64,000 bases of DNA from Insolitispirillum peregrinum (GTDB taxonomy: Bacteria; Pseudomonadota; Alphaproteobacteria; Rhodospirillales; Rhodospirillaceae): positions 22,582-86,581 of the forward strand of contig NZ_FTOA01000011.1 of NCBI RefSeq assembly GCF_900156605.1. The letters run 5' to 3'. Below the pieces are notes generated by a model, which was not told where the DNA came from, ran no database searches, and saw only the letters and a program-made list of their open reading frames with translations. Of the stretch, positions 26,104 through 34,050 are shown one piece after another. The stretch's first letter is position 1. The number at the start of each line of letters is the position of its first letter. Position numbers and translations under genes: made by a program.

Positions 26104-27024
26104 ATGCCAATCAAAATTCCTGACGATCTGCCCGCCCGCCTCGCCCTTGAAAAAGAAGGCGTGATCGTGATGGGCGAAACCGATGCGATCCGTCAGGATA
26201 TCAGGCCGCTGCGTATTGGCCTGCTCAATCTCATGCCGAACAAGATCAGCACCGAAACCCAGCTCGCCCGTCTGCTGGGAGCAACGCCGCTGCAAATCGA
26301 ACTGCATCTGGTGCGGATCACCGACCATGTGCCGCGCCATACCTCGGCCGATCACATGGAAGCCTTTTATCGTCCGTGGAGCGATGTCAGCGCCGAACGC
26401 TTTGACGGCTTCATCATCACCGGCGCACCAGTCGAACGGATGCCGTTCGAGGAGGTCCGCTACTGGCCCGAACTGTGTTCGATCCTTGACTGGACCCGCA
26501 CCCACGTCCACCGCTGCCTGACCATCTGCTGGGGAGCACAGGCGGCGCTGTACTATTTCCACGGTGTCCCCAAACAGGAACTGCCTGCCAAGGCCACCGG
26601 CGTGTTCCGTCACCGGGTGCTGACACCGTCGCCCTATCTGCGCGGCTTTTCCGACGTGTTCGACGTGCCGGTGTCCCGCTGGACCGAGGTCTGCCCGGAT
26701 ACGCTCGACGCCACCAGCGCCGTGCAGGTGCTGGCCAGCAGCGAACAGACCGGCCCCTGCGTGGTCGATGACCCGACCCATCGCGCCCTGCACGTCTTCA
26801 ATCACTTTGAATATGATTCAACCACCCTGGCCGATGAATATCACCGGGACGGCGGAACCTATCTGCCGCAGCACTATTTCCCCGACGACAACCCGCACCT
26901 GCCGCCGGAAAACCGCTGGCGCAGCCATGCGCACATGCTGTTCGGCAACTGGATCAACGAGATCTATCAGAGCACGCCGTTCGACATTGCCGATATTGGC
27001 AGCAGGGAAACGCCCAGGCGGTAA
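26104..27024 (+). CDS. metA: Homoserine O-acyltransferase, MetA family (predicted acetyl-CoA dependent)
   Basis: First committed enzyme of methionine synthesis; it acylates the hydroxyl of L-homoserine. 306 residues, full length. The catalytic nucleophile is Cys142 in [12 protein letters not shown]; the His in HVFNHFEYD and its following Glu form the rest of the active site. The position that sets acyl-CoA choice in this family, residue 111, is Glu here (ITGAPVER) instead of the Gly of E. coli homoserine succinyltransferase; Glu111 members use acetyl-CoA. I therefore predict O-acetylhomoserine as product. The ATG at 26104 follows AGGGA. Regulation is probably through the SAM-sensing leader just upstream. 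Confidence 0.93.
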   Translation: MPIKIPDDLPARLALEKEGVIVMGETDAIRQDIRPLRIGLLNLMPNKISTETQLARLLGATPLQIELHLVRITDHVPRHTSADHMEAFYRPWSDVSAERFDGFIITGAPVERMPFEEVRYWPELCSILDWTRTHVHRCLTICWGAQAALYYFHGVPKQELPAKATGVFRHRVLTPSPYLRGFSDVFDVPVSRWTEVCPDTLDATSAVQVLASSEQTGPCVVDDPTHRALHVFNHFEYDSTTLADEYHRDGGTYLPQHYFPDDNPHLPPENRWRSHAHMLFGNWINEIYQSTPFDIADIGSRETPRR

Positions 27025-27111
27025 CAGGGGCCGGTTTTATCTGTCGGAACTGACACACCACTCCCGCAAACATTGTAAAGACACTCCGCTTACCGCAGCA
27101 TGAACGGCAGA

Positions 27112-27142
27112 ATTCGGGGCACGCCCCGCGTTCTGCCCCTTT
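27112..27142 (+). terminator. Possible terminator downstream of metA
   Basis: AGAATTCGGGGC and GCCCCGCGTTCT form a GC-rich hairpin about 90 bp past metA, followed by GCCCCTTT. The T tract is weak, so the call is tentative. Confidence 0.4.
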
Positions 27143-27190
27143 CCCCGGTTCCCGCACCAGCGATGCGGTGGAACATGCGCGAGGAACACT

Positions 27191-27808
27191 ATGCCCTTCC
27201 AGCCTGTCAGCGAACATGAAGACCATGGTAGCGGGGGAAATTTCCCGACACGGAACAGACAATTCTACAATTTCTGTGGACGCCTCAGCTATTGTGGCAG
27301 CCTTTCTTTTCAGGATGCAAAACACAATGCCCGTCTGGTTCCGATCTTTCTTGACGATTGTCTCGAAGATAAGCCCCAGAGCTATACCCTGATGAAAAAA
27401 CTATGGAAGATGGTCAGGGGCGACATGGACCATACCGGGGCCACATTGAACAGCATTCGCTCCATCCATCAAAACGAATATGGATACCTGCCCTATACCG
27501 GCGGCACGGCAACCCGCCGACAGAGCGCCGCCCCCTATATGTATATGGATGCCATCAAGTACGGTGAGCTTCCGAACAACCAGAAACAGGCCAATCAGAA
27601 AGATCGTGGCCAGTTTCAGGAATACACTTTTGGCGATGACCTAGCCCAGGAAGCACGCTTTGTCGTCGATTTCCGCTTTGGCCTGCTCTACATGACCCTT
27701 GGCCATTACCACGCAGATTCATTTGCCTTGCTGGTCCGATCAAGGGTTTCCATGGAGCTGGAGACCAAACCGGCATTATCCCTGCTCGGCGTCCAGATCA
27801 TCCCGTAA
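27191..27808 (+). CDS. Hypothetical protein, unrecognised
   Basis: A 205-residue soluble protein with GAGGAA 6 nt before the ATG. It has no signal peptide or membrane helix. It is rich in Tyr, Phe, Gln and Asn, and the middle (about 90-150) is polar and repetitive in Asn/Gln/Lys. The C-terminal part (FVVDFRFGLLYMTLGHYHAD...ALLVRSRVSMEL) looks like alternating strands. Composition is more A+T-rich and codon use less biased than its neighbours, which suggests horizontal origin. It stands alone between metA and a convergent aminotransferase gene. I do not recognise a family. Confidence 0.6.
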   Translation: MPFQPVSEHEDHGSGGNFPTRNRQFYNFCGRLSYCGSLSFQDAKHNARLVPIFLDDCLEDKPQSYTLMKKLWKMVRGDMDHTGATLNSIRSIHQNEYGYLPYTGGTATRRQSAAPYMYMDAIKYGELPNNQKQANQKDRGQFQEYTFGDDLAQEARFVVDFRFGLLYMTLGHYHADSFALLVRSRVSMELETKPALSLLGVQIIP

Positions 27809-27819
27809 CACCGCAGGCA

Positions 27820-27865
27820 CAAAAGGCAGGGCAGCATGCAACCGCCCCGCCTGCCCTGTTTTGTT
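27820..27865. terminator. Bidirectional terminator between convergent genes
   Basis: ACAAAAGGCAGGGC and GCCTGCCCTGTTTTGT form an imperfect stem with A and T tracts on the two sides, so it can stop transcripts from both the hypothetical gene and the leftward aminotransferase gene. Confidence 0.65.
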
Positions 27866-27867
27866 GG

Positions 27868-29145
27868 TTACTGCCCCGGCATCCCCGACAGAACCCCGCG
27901 CAACGCCTGCATCAGTTCGTCGATATGCTCACTCTGGAAGGCCAGTGGCGGACGGATTTTCAGCACATTCGAGGCGGCTCCACAGACCCCGACCAGCACC
28001 CCGGCCTGCGCCAGCGCATCGACCACCGCCTTGGCCTCGGCGGTCGCCGGGGTCTTCTGCTGGTGATCGGTGACCAGCTCGACGCCATAATAAAAGCCTA
28101 CCCCGCGCACATCGGCGACCAGTGGCGAGACGTCTTTCAGGCTGTTCAGGGCTGCGGCCAGTTCGGCCCCGACCAAAGCCGCATGGCCGGGAAGGTCCTG
28201 CTGCTGGATGGTGGACAGCACCGCCAGCCCGACCGCCGCCGAAACGGTGTTGCCGCCAAAGGTGTTGAAATAGCGCGACCGCTGGCCGAACACATCCAGC
28301 AGATCCGGGCGCGTGACCACCCCGCCAATCGGATGACCGTTGCCCATTGGCTTGCCCAGCGTCACCATGTCCGGCACCAGTCCGGGCTGACGCAGGAAGG
28401 TCCACAACTGGCCGGAGCGCCCAAAGCCCCCCTGCACTTCATCGGCAATGAACAGACCGCCAGCGGCCCGAATGGCCGCCACCGCCTGATCAAGATAGCC
28501 TTGCGGACCGACAAAAATGCCATCACTGGCAAAGGTGGTGTCGACCAGCAGGGCCGCCGGCTGAATGCCCTCGCGCTGCAGGTCGGCGATCGCTTCGGCC
28601 ACCGCCTGCCCAAAGGCAGCCCCGACATCCCCGCTGGTGCGGTAACTGTCCGGCGGCGGCACGGTGCGCACCGCCGGAGCCACCCCCAGCCCCAGCGACG
28701 GCGACATTCCGGCCAGCAGGGCCGTCACCCCGTGATAGGCGTTACTGGTGACAATCACCCCGCTGCCGCCGGTGGCGGTCATGGCAATCCGCAAGGCCAG
28801 ATCGTTGGCTTCGCTGCCGCTACAGGTGAACATCGCCTGCCGCAACGGTGCCGGAAAGGTCGCCACCAGCGTTTCGGCATAGCTGAGAATGGTATCATGC
28901 AGATAGCGGGTATGGGTGTTGATCTGCGACGCCTGGCGGGTAAAGGCCTCGATCACCGCCGGATGGGCATGGCCCAGCACTGGCACGTTGTTATAGGCAT
29001 CGAGATAGCGGCGGCCATCGCCATCAAACAGTTCGACACCCTGCCCGCGCACCAGATTCAGCGGCTCGGCATAGAACAAACGATAGGCTGCGCCCAACAC
29101 CGCGCGCCGGTTGAGCAAGGTCTGGGTGTTTGCGGACAGCGTCAT
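27868..29145 (-). CDS. Class-III aminotransferase-fold PLP enzyme (AGXT2L/phospho-lyase-like)
   Basis: A PLP-dependent enzyme of 425 residues with the class-III fold. Visible are FTCSGSEANDLALR, the phosphate-binding AYHG, LFIADEVQGGFGRSG, and the lysine in MVTLGKPMGNGHPIGG. Its nearest family context, an APH-fold kinase gene 26 bp upstream, matches ethanolamine-phosphate or phosphohydroxylysine phospho-lyase pairs, in which the kinase phosphorylates an amino alcohol and the PLP enzyme eliminates phosphate. A plain transaminase is also possible. The ATG at 29145 has AGGAG 9 nt upstream; the longer open frame only antisense-overlaps the kinase gene. Confidence 0.85.
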   Translation of the reverse strand: MTLSANTQTLLNRRAVLGAAYRLFYAEPLNLVRGQGVELFDGDGRRYLDAYNNVPVLGHAHPAVIEAFTRQASQINTHTRYLHDTILSYAETLVATFPAPLRQAMFTCSGSEANDLALRIAMTATGGSGVIVTSNAYHGVTALLAGMSPSLGLGVAPAVRTVPPPDSYRTSGDVGAAFGQAVAEAIADLQREGIQPAALLVDTTFASDGIFVGPQGYLDQAVAAIRAAGGLFIADEVQGGFGRSGQLWTFLRQPGLVPDMVTLGKPMGNGHPIGGVVTRPDLLDVFGQRSRYFNTFGGNTVSAAVGLAVLSTIQQQDLPGHAALVGAELAAALNSLKDVSPLVADVRGVGFYYGVELVTDHQQKTPATAEAKAVVDALAQAGVLVGVCGAASNVLKIRPPLAFQSEHIDELMQALRGVLSGMPGQ

Positions 29146-29171
29146 CACCCGGTCTCCTGTTTGGGGGGGAA

Positions 29172-30251
29172 TTAAATGTCGGACAGCAGCAAACCCTGCC
29201 AAGCCTCTTCCGGCGTCTGTTGCCACAGCGGGAACAGACGGGTCAGCAGGGCCTGGGCCTCCTTGTTGCTGCGCAGGATATAGTCCTTGTTGTCGGGGAA
29301 CTGCTCGGCGCGCCACTGGCTGATCAGGATGCGCCCGACCAGACGGGCGAGCAGGAAATCCATCAGCAAGGCGCACTCTTCGGGTAGAAGCTGTGTCACC
29401 TCCACAAAGCCAGCCACCACAATTTTCAGCGCCCGCAGCGGGTCTTCCAGCTCCAGCTGATAGGACGCCGCCACCGCCAGTTCGCTCAGCAACGGCCCGT
29501 AAATCATGTCGCCGAAATCCAGCACGCCGCAAATCTGCTCCGGGTCCGTCGGCGAGACCACCGTATTGGTACGGGACAGATCGTTATGGATCACCTGCTG
29601 GCGCAGGCTGGACAGGCGGGGATGAACCTCGCTGCGGAACCGTTCCATCACCGCGCTCAACATGGCGATGATCTGCGGATCATACTGGTGGGCCATCAAC
29701 TCGTCGAGATGACCAATCTTGCACAAATCCCACAGGTTCAGCCGCCCCATCGCCGGATGCTGAAAGCCTTGCAGCCCCTTGCCGACCAGCGCCACCGTGC
29801 GCCCGACCGAGCGGCGCAAGCGGTCGGTGACCGGATGCAGCAGCGCCGGTTCGCCCTCGACATAGCTGTAACAGCGGCCCCGCACCGCCTCGCCCGACGG
29901 CAGGGTCAGCCGGAAGATCGCCCCCCCGTCCAGCGTCAGGCGCGGCTGTGGCAATGCCAGTTCCAAAGACTGCGGTGCCAGATGGTCAAGCACCCGCACC
30001 TGCATGTCGGCGTCGTCATCCGGTTCGATCGGGTTGATCAGCTTCAGCACCCAGCGCGAGCCATCGCTGGCCGTCAGGCGGTAATTGGTATCGCGCTCAC
30101 CGGACAGCAGCTTGACCGACACCTCCATCCCGTACACATCACGCGCAATCCTCACCGCATCGTCCGGGCTGACGGCAGGCGGTGGCGTTTCAAACAGGGG
30201 GCGCGCTAGTGACAGCAGGCCGGGACAGGCGGACGAAGGCGATGTGTCCAT
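29172..30251 (-). CDS. APH-fold kinase (hydroxylysine-kinase-like)
   Basis: A phosphotransferase of 359 residues in the aminoglycoside phosphotransferase/choline-kinase superfamily. The Brenner loop reads VIHNDLSRTNTVV, with Asn replacing Gly of the common HGD, and the metal motif is GVLDFGDMIYGP. This HNDL variant is typical of the AGPHD1 (hydroxylysine kinase) branch. It probably phosphorylates an amino alcohol in the cytoplasm and passes it to the downstream PLP enzyme. It is the first gene of a two-gene leftward operon, divergent from a GntR regulator across a palindromic operator. Confidence 0.82.
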   Translation of the reverse strand: MDTSPSSACPGLLSLARPLFETPPPAVSPDDAVRIARDVYGMEVSVKLLSGERDTNYRLTASDGSRWVLKLINPIEPDDDADMQVRVLDHLAPQSLELALPQPRLTLDGGAIFRLTLPSGEAVRGRCYSYVEGEPALLHPVTDRLRRSVGRTVALVGKGLQGFQHPAMGRLNLWDLCKIGHLDELMAHQYDPQIIAMLSAVMERFRSEVHPRLSSLRQQVIHNDLSRTNTVVSPTDPEQICGVLDFGDMIYGPLLSELAVAASYQLELEDPLRALKIVVAGFVEVTQLLPEECALLMDFLLARLVGRILISQWRAEQFPDNKDYILRSNKEAQALLTRLFPLWQQTPEEAWQGLLLSDI

Positions 30252-30292
30252 GGGGGAGCGTCCTTGCAGCAGGCTCTTTGACAGCAGATGAG

Positions 30293-30308
30293 ATATGATG
30301 CATCATAT
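30293..30308. promoter_or_regulatory. Perfect 16-bp palindrome, probable GntR operator
   Basis: ATATGATGCATCATAT, a perfect dyad lying 42 bp upstream of the kinase start and 47 bp upstream of the gntR start. FadR/FCD-type GntR proteins bind short palindromes of this kind with a TGAT-x2-ATCA core. It could control both directions. Confidence 0.7.
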
Positions 30309-30355
30309 TTCGAAACACACAAGCCCCCATATGTTCCTCTGCCCAAGGTGCCCCG

Positions 30356-31024
30356 ATGACCAATGGCCTGCAAACCATCGAACACGAGAACTTGTCGAGC
30401 AAAGTCTATGGGGCGCTGTGTGATGCCATCATCAAGGGGCAATTCCAGCCCGGCGACCGACTGAAAATCCGCGATCTGGCACAGACTCTGGGGACCAGCG
30501 TCACGCCGGTGCGCGATGCAATCCTGCGCCTGACCCATGACGAGGCGCTGATTTTCCTGTCACCCCGGGATATCCGTATACCGATGATCAGCCGCGCCCG
30601 TTATCTGGAAATCCGCACCATCCGCCTGCGGCTGGAGTCTCTCGCGGCAGAAACCGCTGCCCGGCTTGTCACCGACACCGATCTCGCCCGCCTGCAAGAC
30701 CTGATCGCGCGTAACGAACAGGCCCTGAGCAGCGGCAACACCGCGCTGGGGCTGGAGCTGAATCAGGCCTTTCATTTTGAATTGCCGGCCATCGCCCAAA
30801 TGCCGGTGCTGTACGGCACCCTGCGCCGCCTGTGGCTGCAGATGGGGCCACTGGTGGCCAGCGCCTACAGCGCCGGGGGGCGGACGATGATCGACCCCCA
30901 TTATCCGCTGCTCACCGCACTGAAAAATCGCGACCCTGCCGCCGCCGCCGCCGCCATTCAGGCCGACATCCTCAGCGGCGGCGAGCACATTTTGCACAGC
31001 AGTGCCTTTTCGGACCGGGAGTAA
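30356..31024 (+). CDS. GntR family regulator, FadR/FCD subfamily
   Basis: A 222-residue transcription factor with an N-terminal winged helix (VYGALCDAIIKGQFQPGDRL, then RDLAQTLGTSVTPVRDAI) and a C-terminal all-helical FCD ligand domain. The FCD domain has the metal/ligand residues expected around RTIRLRLESLAAE, N-QAFHFELPA and the final helix H-x-L. It is divergent from the kinase-aminotransferase pair and is its probable repressor, with the palindrome at 30293-30308 as operator. The effector is probably a catabolite of the pathway. A remnant of repeat family B directly follows the gene. Confidence 0.9.
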   Translation: MTNGLQTIEHENLSSKVYGALCDAIIKGQFQPGDRLKIRDLAQTLGTSVTPVRDAILRLTHDEALIFLSPRDIRIPMISRARYLEIRTIRLRLESLAAETAARLVTDTDLARLQDLIARNEQALSSGNTALGLELNQAFHFELPAIAQMPVLYGTLRRLWLQMGPLVASAYSAGGRTMIDPHYPLLTALKNRDPAAAAAAIQADILSGGEHILHSSAFSDRE

Positions 31025-31047
31025 CTTTTGCGCTCACTGCTCCGTAT

Positions 31048-31950
31048 CTACCCCCGCACCTCGGCCAGCACCGCCATCCCGCGCAGCCACAGTTCGGCAT
31101 AGGCATCTTCCGTCATATAGGCAGCGTGGGTGGTCAGGGTGACATTTTCCAGCGCCGGATAGGGCGAGCCGGGCTGTAACGGTTCCTGCGGGAACACATC
31201 CAGCGCCGCATGACCAATCTGCCCGCTGGCGAGGCCCGCCAGCAAGGCGCCCTCCTCCACCAGCCCGGCGCGGGCGGTGTTGACCAGCACAAAGCCCGCA
31301 CGTGGCAAGGCCAGATGCTCGGCAGTCAGCAGGTTGCGGGTATGGTCGTTCAGTGACAGATGCAGCGACACCACATCCGCCCCGCGCAAGGCGGCGCGCA
31401 GATCGGGCTGATACCATGGCAGATCGCGCGGGGTGCGGTTCCAGCCCACCACCTCCATCCCCAACGCCTGCGCCAGCCCGGCAAAGGTGGTGCCGATCCC
31501 GCCCAGACCGATCACCGCCACCCGGCGGCCTTTCAACTGCGTTCCGCCGATCGGGTCCCAGCGGCCTGCACGCAGGTCACGGTCCATGCGGGCGATGTTG
31601 CGCACGGCAGAAAACAGCAGGGCCAAAGCATGTTCAGCCACCGCCTGATCGCCATAGCCGGGAACAATGCGGATACTGACCCCGCGCCGTTCAGCGTCGG
31701 CAAGGTCGATATAGCTGCCAACGCCGGTCCCCATGTACACCACATGGCGCAGGCTGGGGCAGGCATCGAACACCGAGGGCGGCACCACCGTATGTTCGAC
31801 CAGCAGAACCTCTTGCCCCTGACAGAGCGTTTTCAGCTCGTCTTCGGATGGCGTGCCATCATTGACCGTCAGCCCAGTCGGAATGGTCAGGCCACGCCGC
31901 GCCATCACGGTACGCAGTTCCGGGGTGCAGTCGACGAGAATGGCCTTCAT
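31048..31950 (-). CDS. D-isomer-specific 2-hydroxyacid dehydrogenase
   Basis: NAD(P)-dependent oxidoreductase of 300 residues that interconverts 2-oxo and D-2-hydroxy acids. It shows the Rossmann motif VIGLGGIG, catalytic Arg in VNTARAGLVEE, Glu in DVFPQEPL and the acid-base His in LTTHAAYMTED. A Gly-Tyr-Gly-Asp motif (PGYGDQAVAEHAL) precedes the cofactor domain. The gene is convergent with the GntR gene; it could process a product of the aminotransferase, but that link is contextual only. It follows the OGT-like gene by 66 bp across a hairpin. Confidence 0.88.
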   Translation of the reverse strand: MKAILVDCTPELRTVMARRGLTIPTGLTVNDGTPSEDELKTLCQGQEVLLVEHTVVPPSVFDACPSLRHVVYMGTGVGSYIDLADAERRGVSIRIVPGYGDQAVAEHALALLFSAVRNIARMDRDLRAGRWDPIGGTQLKGRRVAVIGLGGIGTTFAGLAQALGMEVVGWNRTPRDLPWYQPDLRAALRGADVVSLHLSLNDHTRNLLTAEHLALPRAGFVLVNTARAGLVEEGALLAGLASGQIGHAALDVFPQEPLQPGSPYPALENVTLTTHAAYMTEDAYAELWLRGMAVLAEVRG

Positions 31951-31964
31951 GGTCGGGGGCGTCC

Positions 31965-31999
31965 TTATGGCAGGGGGAGACAGTATCCCCCTACCATAA
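31965..31999. terminator. Long inverted repeat between the GT41 gene and the dehydrogenase gene
   Basis: TTATGGCAGGGGGA (31965-31978) and TCCCCCTACCATAA (31986-31999) pair over 14 positions with one G-T wobble around a 7 nt loop. It can act as a terminator for the leftward GT41 transcript, although no T run follows, or as a leader structure 15 bp before the dehydrogenase gene. Confidence 0.5.
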
Positions 32000-32016
32000 C
32001 GGACAGTCCGCAGAAT

Positions 32017-34020
32017 TTAGCCCTGAAAAAGCCGGTTATCCGGCGGAATCGGCCGGAAACGGTGACGCTTCTGCAACTGCTCGCGCCACCAGCCTTCGTA
32101 ATCGTCGAGGGTCTGGATTTCCAGCTCTTCGTGCTTCACGCTGCTGCCAACATCCAGATAGACATCCAGATTGCGCAGGTCGGGCTGCGGCAGGGTGCCA
32201 TCGACATGGGCCTGCCACATGCGGCGATAGTGCTGTTCCAGCTCGGCGATCAGGATTTGCGGATTGAACAGGGTACAGCTGTCGCGGTTGGCCTTCAGCC
32301 GGTCGCGCAGGGCCTGCACCGCCGCCCGGTCCCGCCCCAGTTCGACCGCCTTGTCGAGGAACTCGTCTTCGGTGGTTGCCACCAGCTCGGGCAGGCCTGC
32401 GGCCTGCAGCAGGCTGCCGCACACCCGCGAGGCAAACGAGCGGCCACTGTAGGTCAGCACCGGCACCCCCATCCACAGGGCATCCGAAGCGGTGGTATGG
32501 GCGCCATAGGGGGTGGTATCGAGGAACAGGTCGGCCAGCGGATAGCGGGCCAGATGCTCGGGGTTCGGCAACTTGGCGGCAATGATGATCCGGTCGGCAC
32601 TGATGCCACGCTGGACGGCATAGTCGATCAGACGCTTGTCGTTGATCTCGGTGCTGCCCAGCAACCACAGCACGCTGTCCGGCACCATCCCCAGAATGGT
32701 CAGCCAGCGGTCAAAGGTGAAGCGGGTGATCTTGTGACTGCCGTTAAAGCAGCAATAGACCACCTTGTCCTCCGGCAGTCCGGCATCGGCGCGGGTATAA
32801 GCCTTCTCGCTGATCTTCCGCTTGCGGTTGGTCGGCTGATAGCACGGCACCCGCACCACCTGTTCGGAATAGTATTTTTCGGAGTCGGCGGGAATGATCC
32901 ACTCGTCAGCGACAATGTAATGATGGTAGGGGCTGCCCATGGTCCCCGGATAGCCCAGCCAGTTGACGATCACCGGCGCCGGACGGCTGGCGATCACCTT
33001 GGTACGGCCTTCACGGGTATAACCGTTGAGGTCAACCAGAATGTGGATGCCATCGGCGGCGATCCGCTGGGCGGCGGTGGCATCGTCCATCAGGCTGACG
33101 TCGACCCAGTGGTCGGCAGTCTCCTTGAATCCGCCATGCAGCGGATCGGTCTCCGACGCCTGCGGGCCGCAGTAATAGGCATGGACCTCGACCGCCGAGC
33201 GGTCGTGCAGGGCCAGCACTTCGGCCAGCAGGTGGCCCAGCGCATGTTCACGGAAATCCGAGCACAGATAGCCGATCTTCAGGCGGGCCGGTTTCTGCTC
33301 CACCAGCGGCCACTGGTCCATCGCCTGCGGCGGTGTGCCAACGTCCAGCAGGTTATAGTTCCATGCCATCGCCAGATGCAGCATCGGGTCGTCGGTATAG
33401 GCCGCAGCCGACAGCGGAGACATGCCCGCCATCAGCGTCTTTTGATCAACCCGGTCCCACGGAGACACCACCGGCCACTTGCATTGCCGTTGACGCAACG
33501 ACAGCCAGTGCTGGGCGACTTCGCGCTGGCGCGGGTCGATTTCCAGACTCTGGCGCAACATGTCTTCGGCGGACTCTTCCTCGTTGGTCGATTCCAGCGT
33601 ACGGGCAATCTGGTTCAGCGCGGTGGTCTTGTAGGTGATGCCGCCGCCGTTGATCTGCGGCAGTTTGCTCAGCACCGCCGACCACTGCACCACCGCCATA
33701 CCGATGGCACCGGTCCGTTCGTACAGACGCCCCATGTTGATGTAGGGCGGCATGAAGTCGGCATTAAGGACAATCGCCCGTTCGAGGCATTCCCTGGCCG
33801 GTTGCAGCTTGCCGAGATCCGACAGCACCACCGAATAGTTGAACAGCACCGCATACAGCAGTGGGTTGTCGGGGTTCTGCTGTATCCACGAGGCATACAG
33901 CAGTTCAACCGACGCATCCTGACCACTCACCTTCATCGTTTCGGCAGTCTTGATCAGGTCAAAAACGCTAAAGCCACGCGCCATGGAACGAATAACGGAA
34001 GGCGCTAAAACATCAGTCAT
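32017..34020 (-). CDS. TPR-containing GT41 O-GlcNAc-transferase/SPINDLY-like protein glycosyltransferase
   Basis: A 667-residue cytoplasmic protein with TPR helices at about 45-180 and a split GT-B catalytic region at about 245-600. GT41 signatures are SDFREHALGH with the conserved His259, ILVDLNGYT, WLGYPGTMGS, CCFNGSHKITRFTFD with Lys430, DLFLDTTPYGAHTTASDALW with the sugar-nucleotide HTT (508-510), and GVPVLTYSGRSFASRV. Such enzymes transfer GlcNAc or fucose to Ser/Thr of proteins. The gene starts 30 bp after the end of the giant Ser/Thr-rich octapeptide gene on the same strand, so the two are almost certainly co-transcribed and the repeat protein is the obvious candidate acceptor. The donor sugar cannot be told from sequence. 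Confidence 0.9.
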   Translation of the reverse strand: MTDVLAPSVIRSMARGFSVFDLIKTAETMKVSGQDASVELLYASWIQQNPDNPLLYAVLFNYSVVLSDLGKLQPARECLERAIVLNADFMPPYINMGRLYERTGAIGMAVVQWSAVLSKLPQINGGGITYKTTALNQIARTLESTNEEESAEDMLRQSLEIDPRQREVAQHWLSLRQRQCKWPVVSPWDRVDQKTLMAGMSPLSAAAYTDDPMLHLAMAWNYNLLDVGTPPQAMDQWPLVEQKPARLKIGYLCSDFREHALGHLLAEVLALHDRSAVEVHAYYCGPQASETDPLHGGFKETADHWVDVSLMDDATAAQRIAADGIHILVDLNGYTREGRTKVIASRPAPVIVNWLGYPGTMGSPYHHYIVADEWIIPADSEKYYSEQVVRVPCYQPTNRKRKISEKAYTRADAGLPEDKVVYCCFNGSHKITRFTFDRWLTILGMVPDSVLWLLGSTEINDKRLIDYAVQRGISADRIIIAAKLPNPEHLARYPLADLFLDTTPYGAHTTASDALWMGVPVLTYSGRSFASRVCGSLLQAAGLPELVATTEDEFLDKAVELGRDRAAVQALRDRLKANRDSCTLFNPQILIAELEQHYRRMWQAHVDGTLPQPDLRNLDVYLDVGSSVKHEELEIQTLDDYEGWWREQLQKRHRFRPIPPDNRLFQG

Positions 34021-34050
34021 ACCAGAACTCTCTCTTCAGGCACCCGTGGA

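Noticed and set aside
29146..29532. Longer N-terminus for the class-III PLP enzyme
   Set aside because: The extra part lies antisense-free but out of frame inside the kinase gene and has no similarity to the family; AGGAG precedes ATG 29145.
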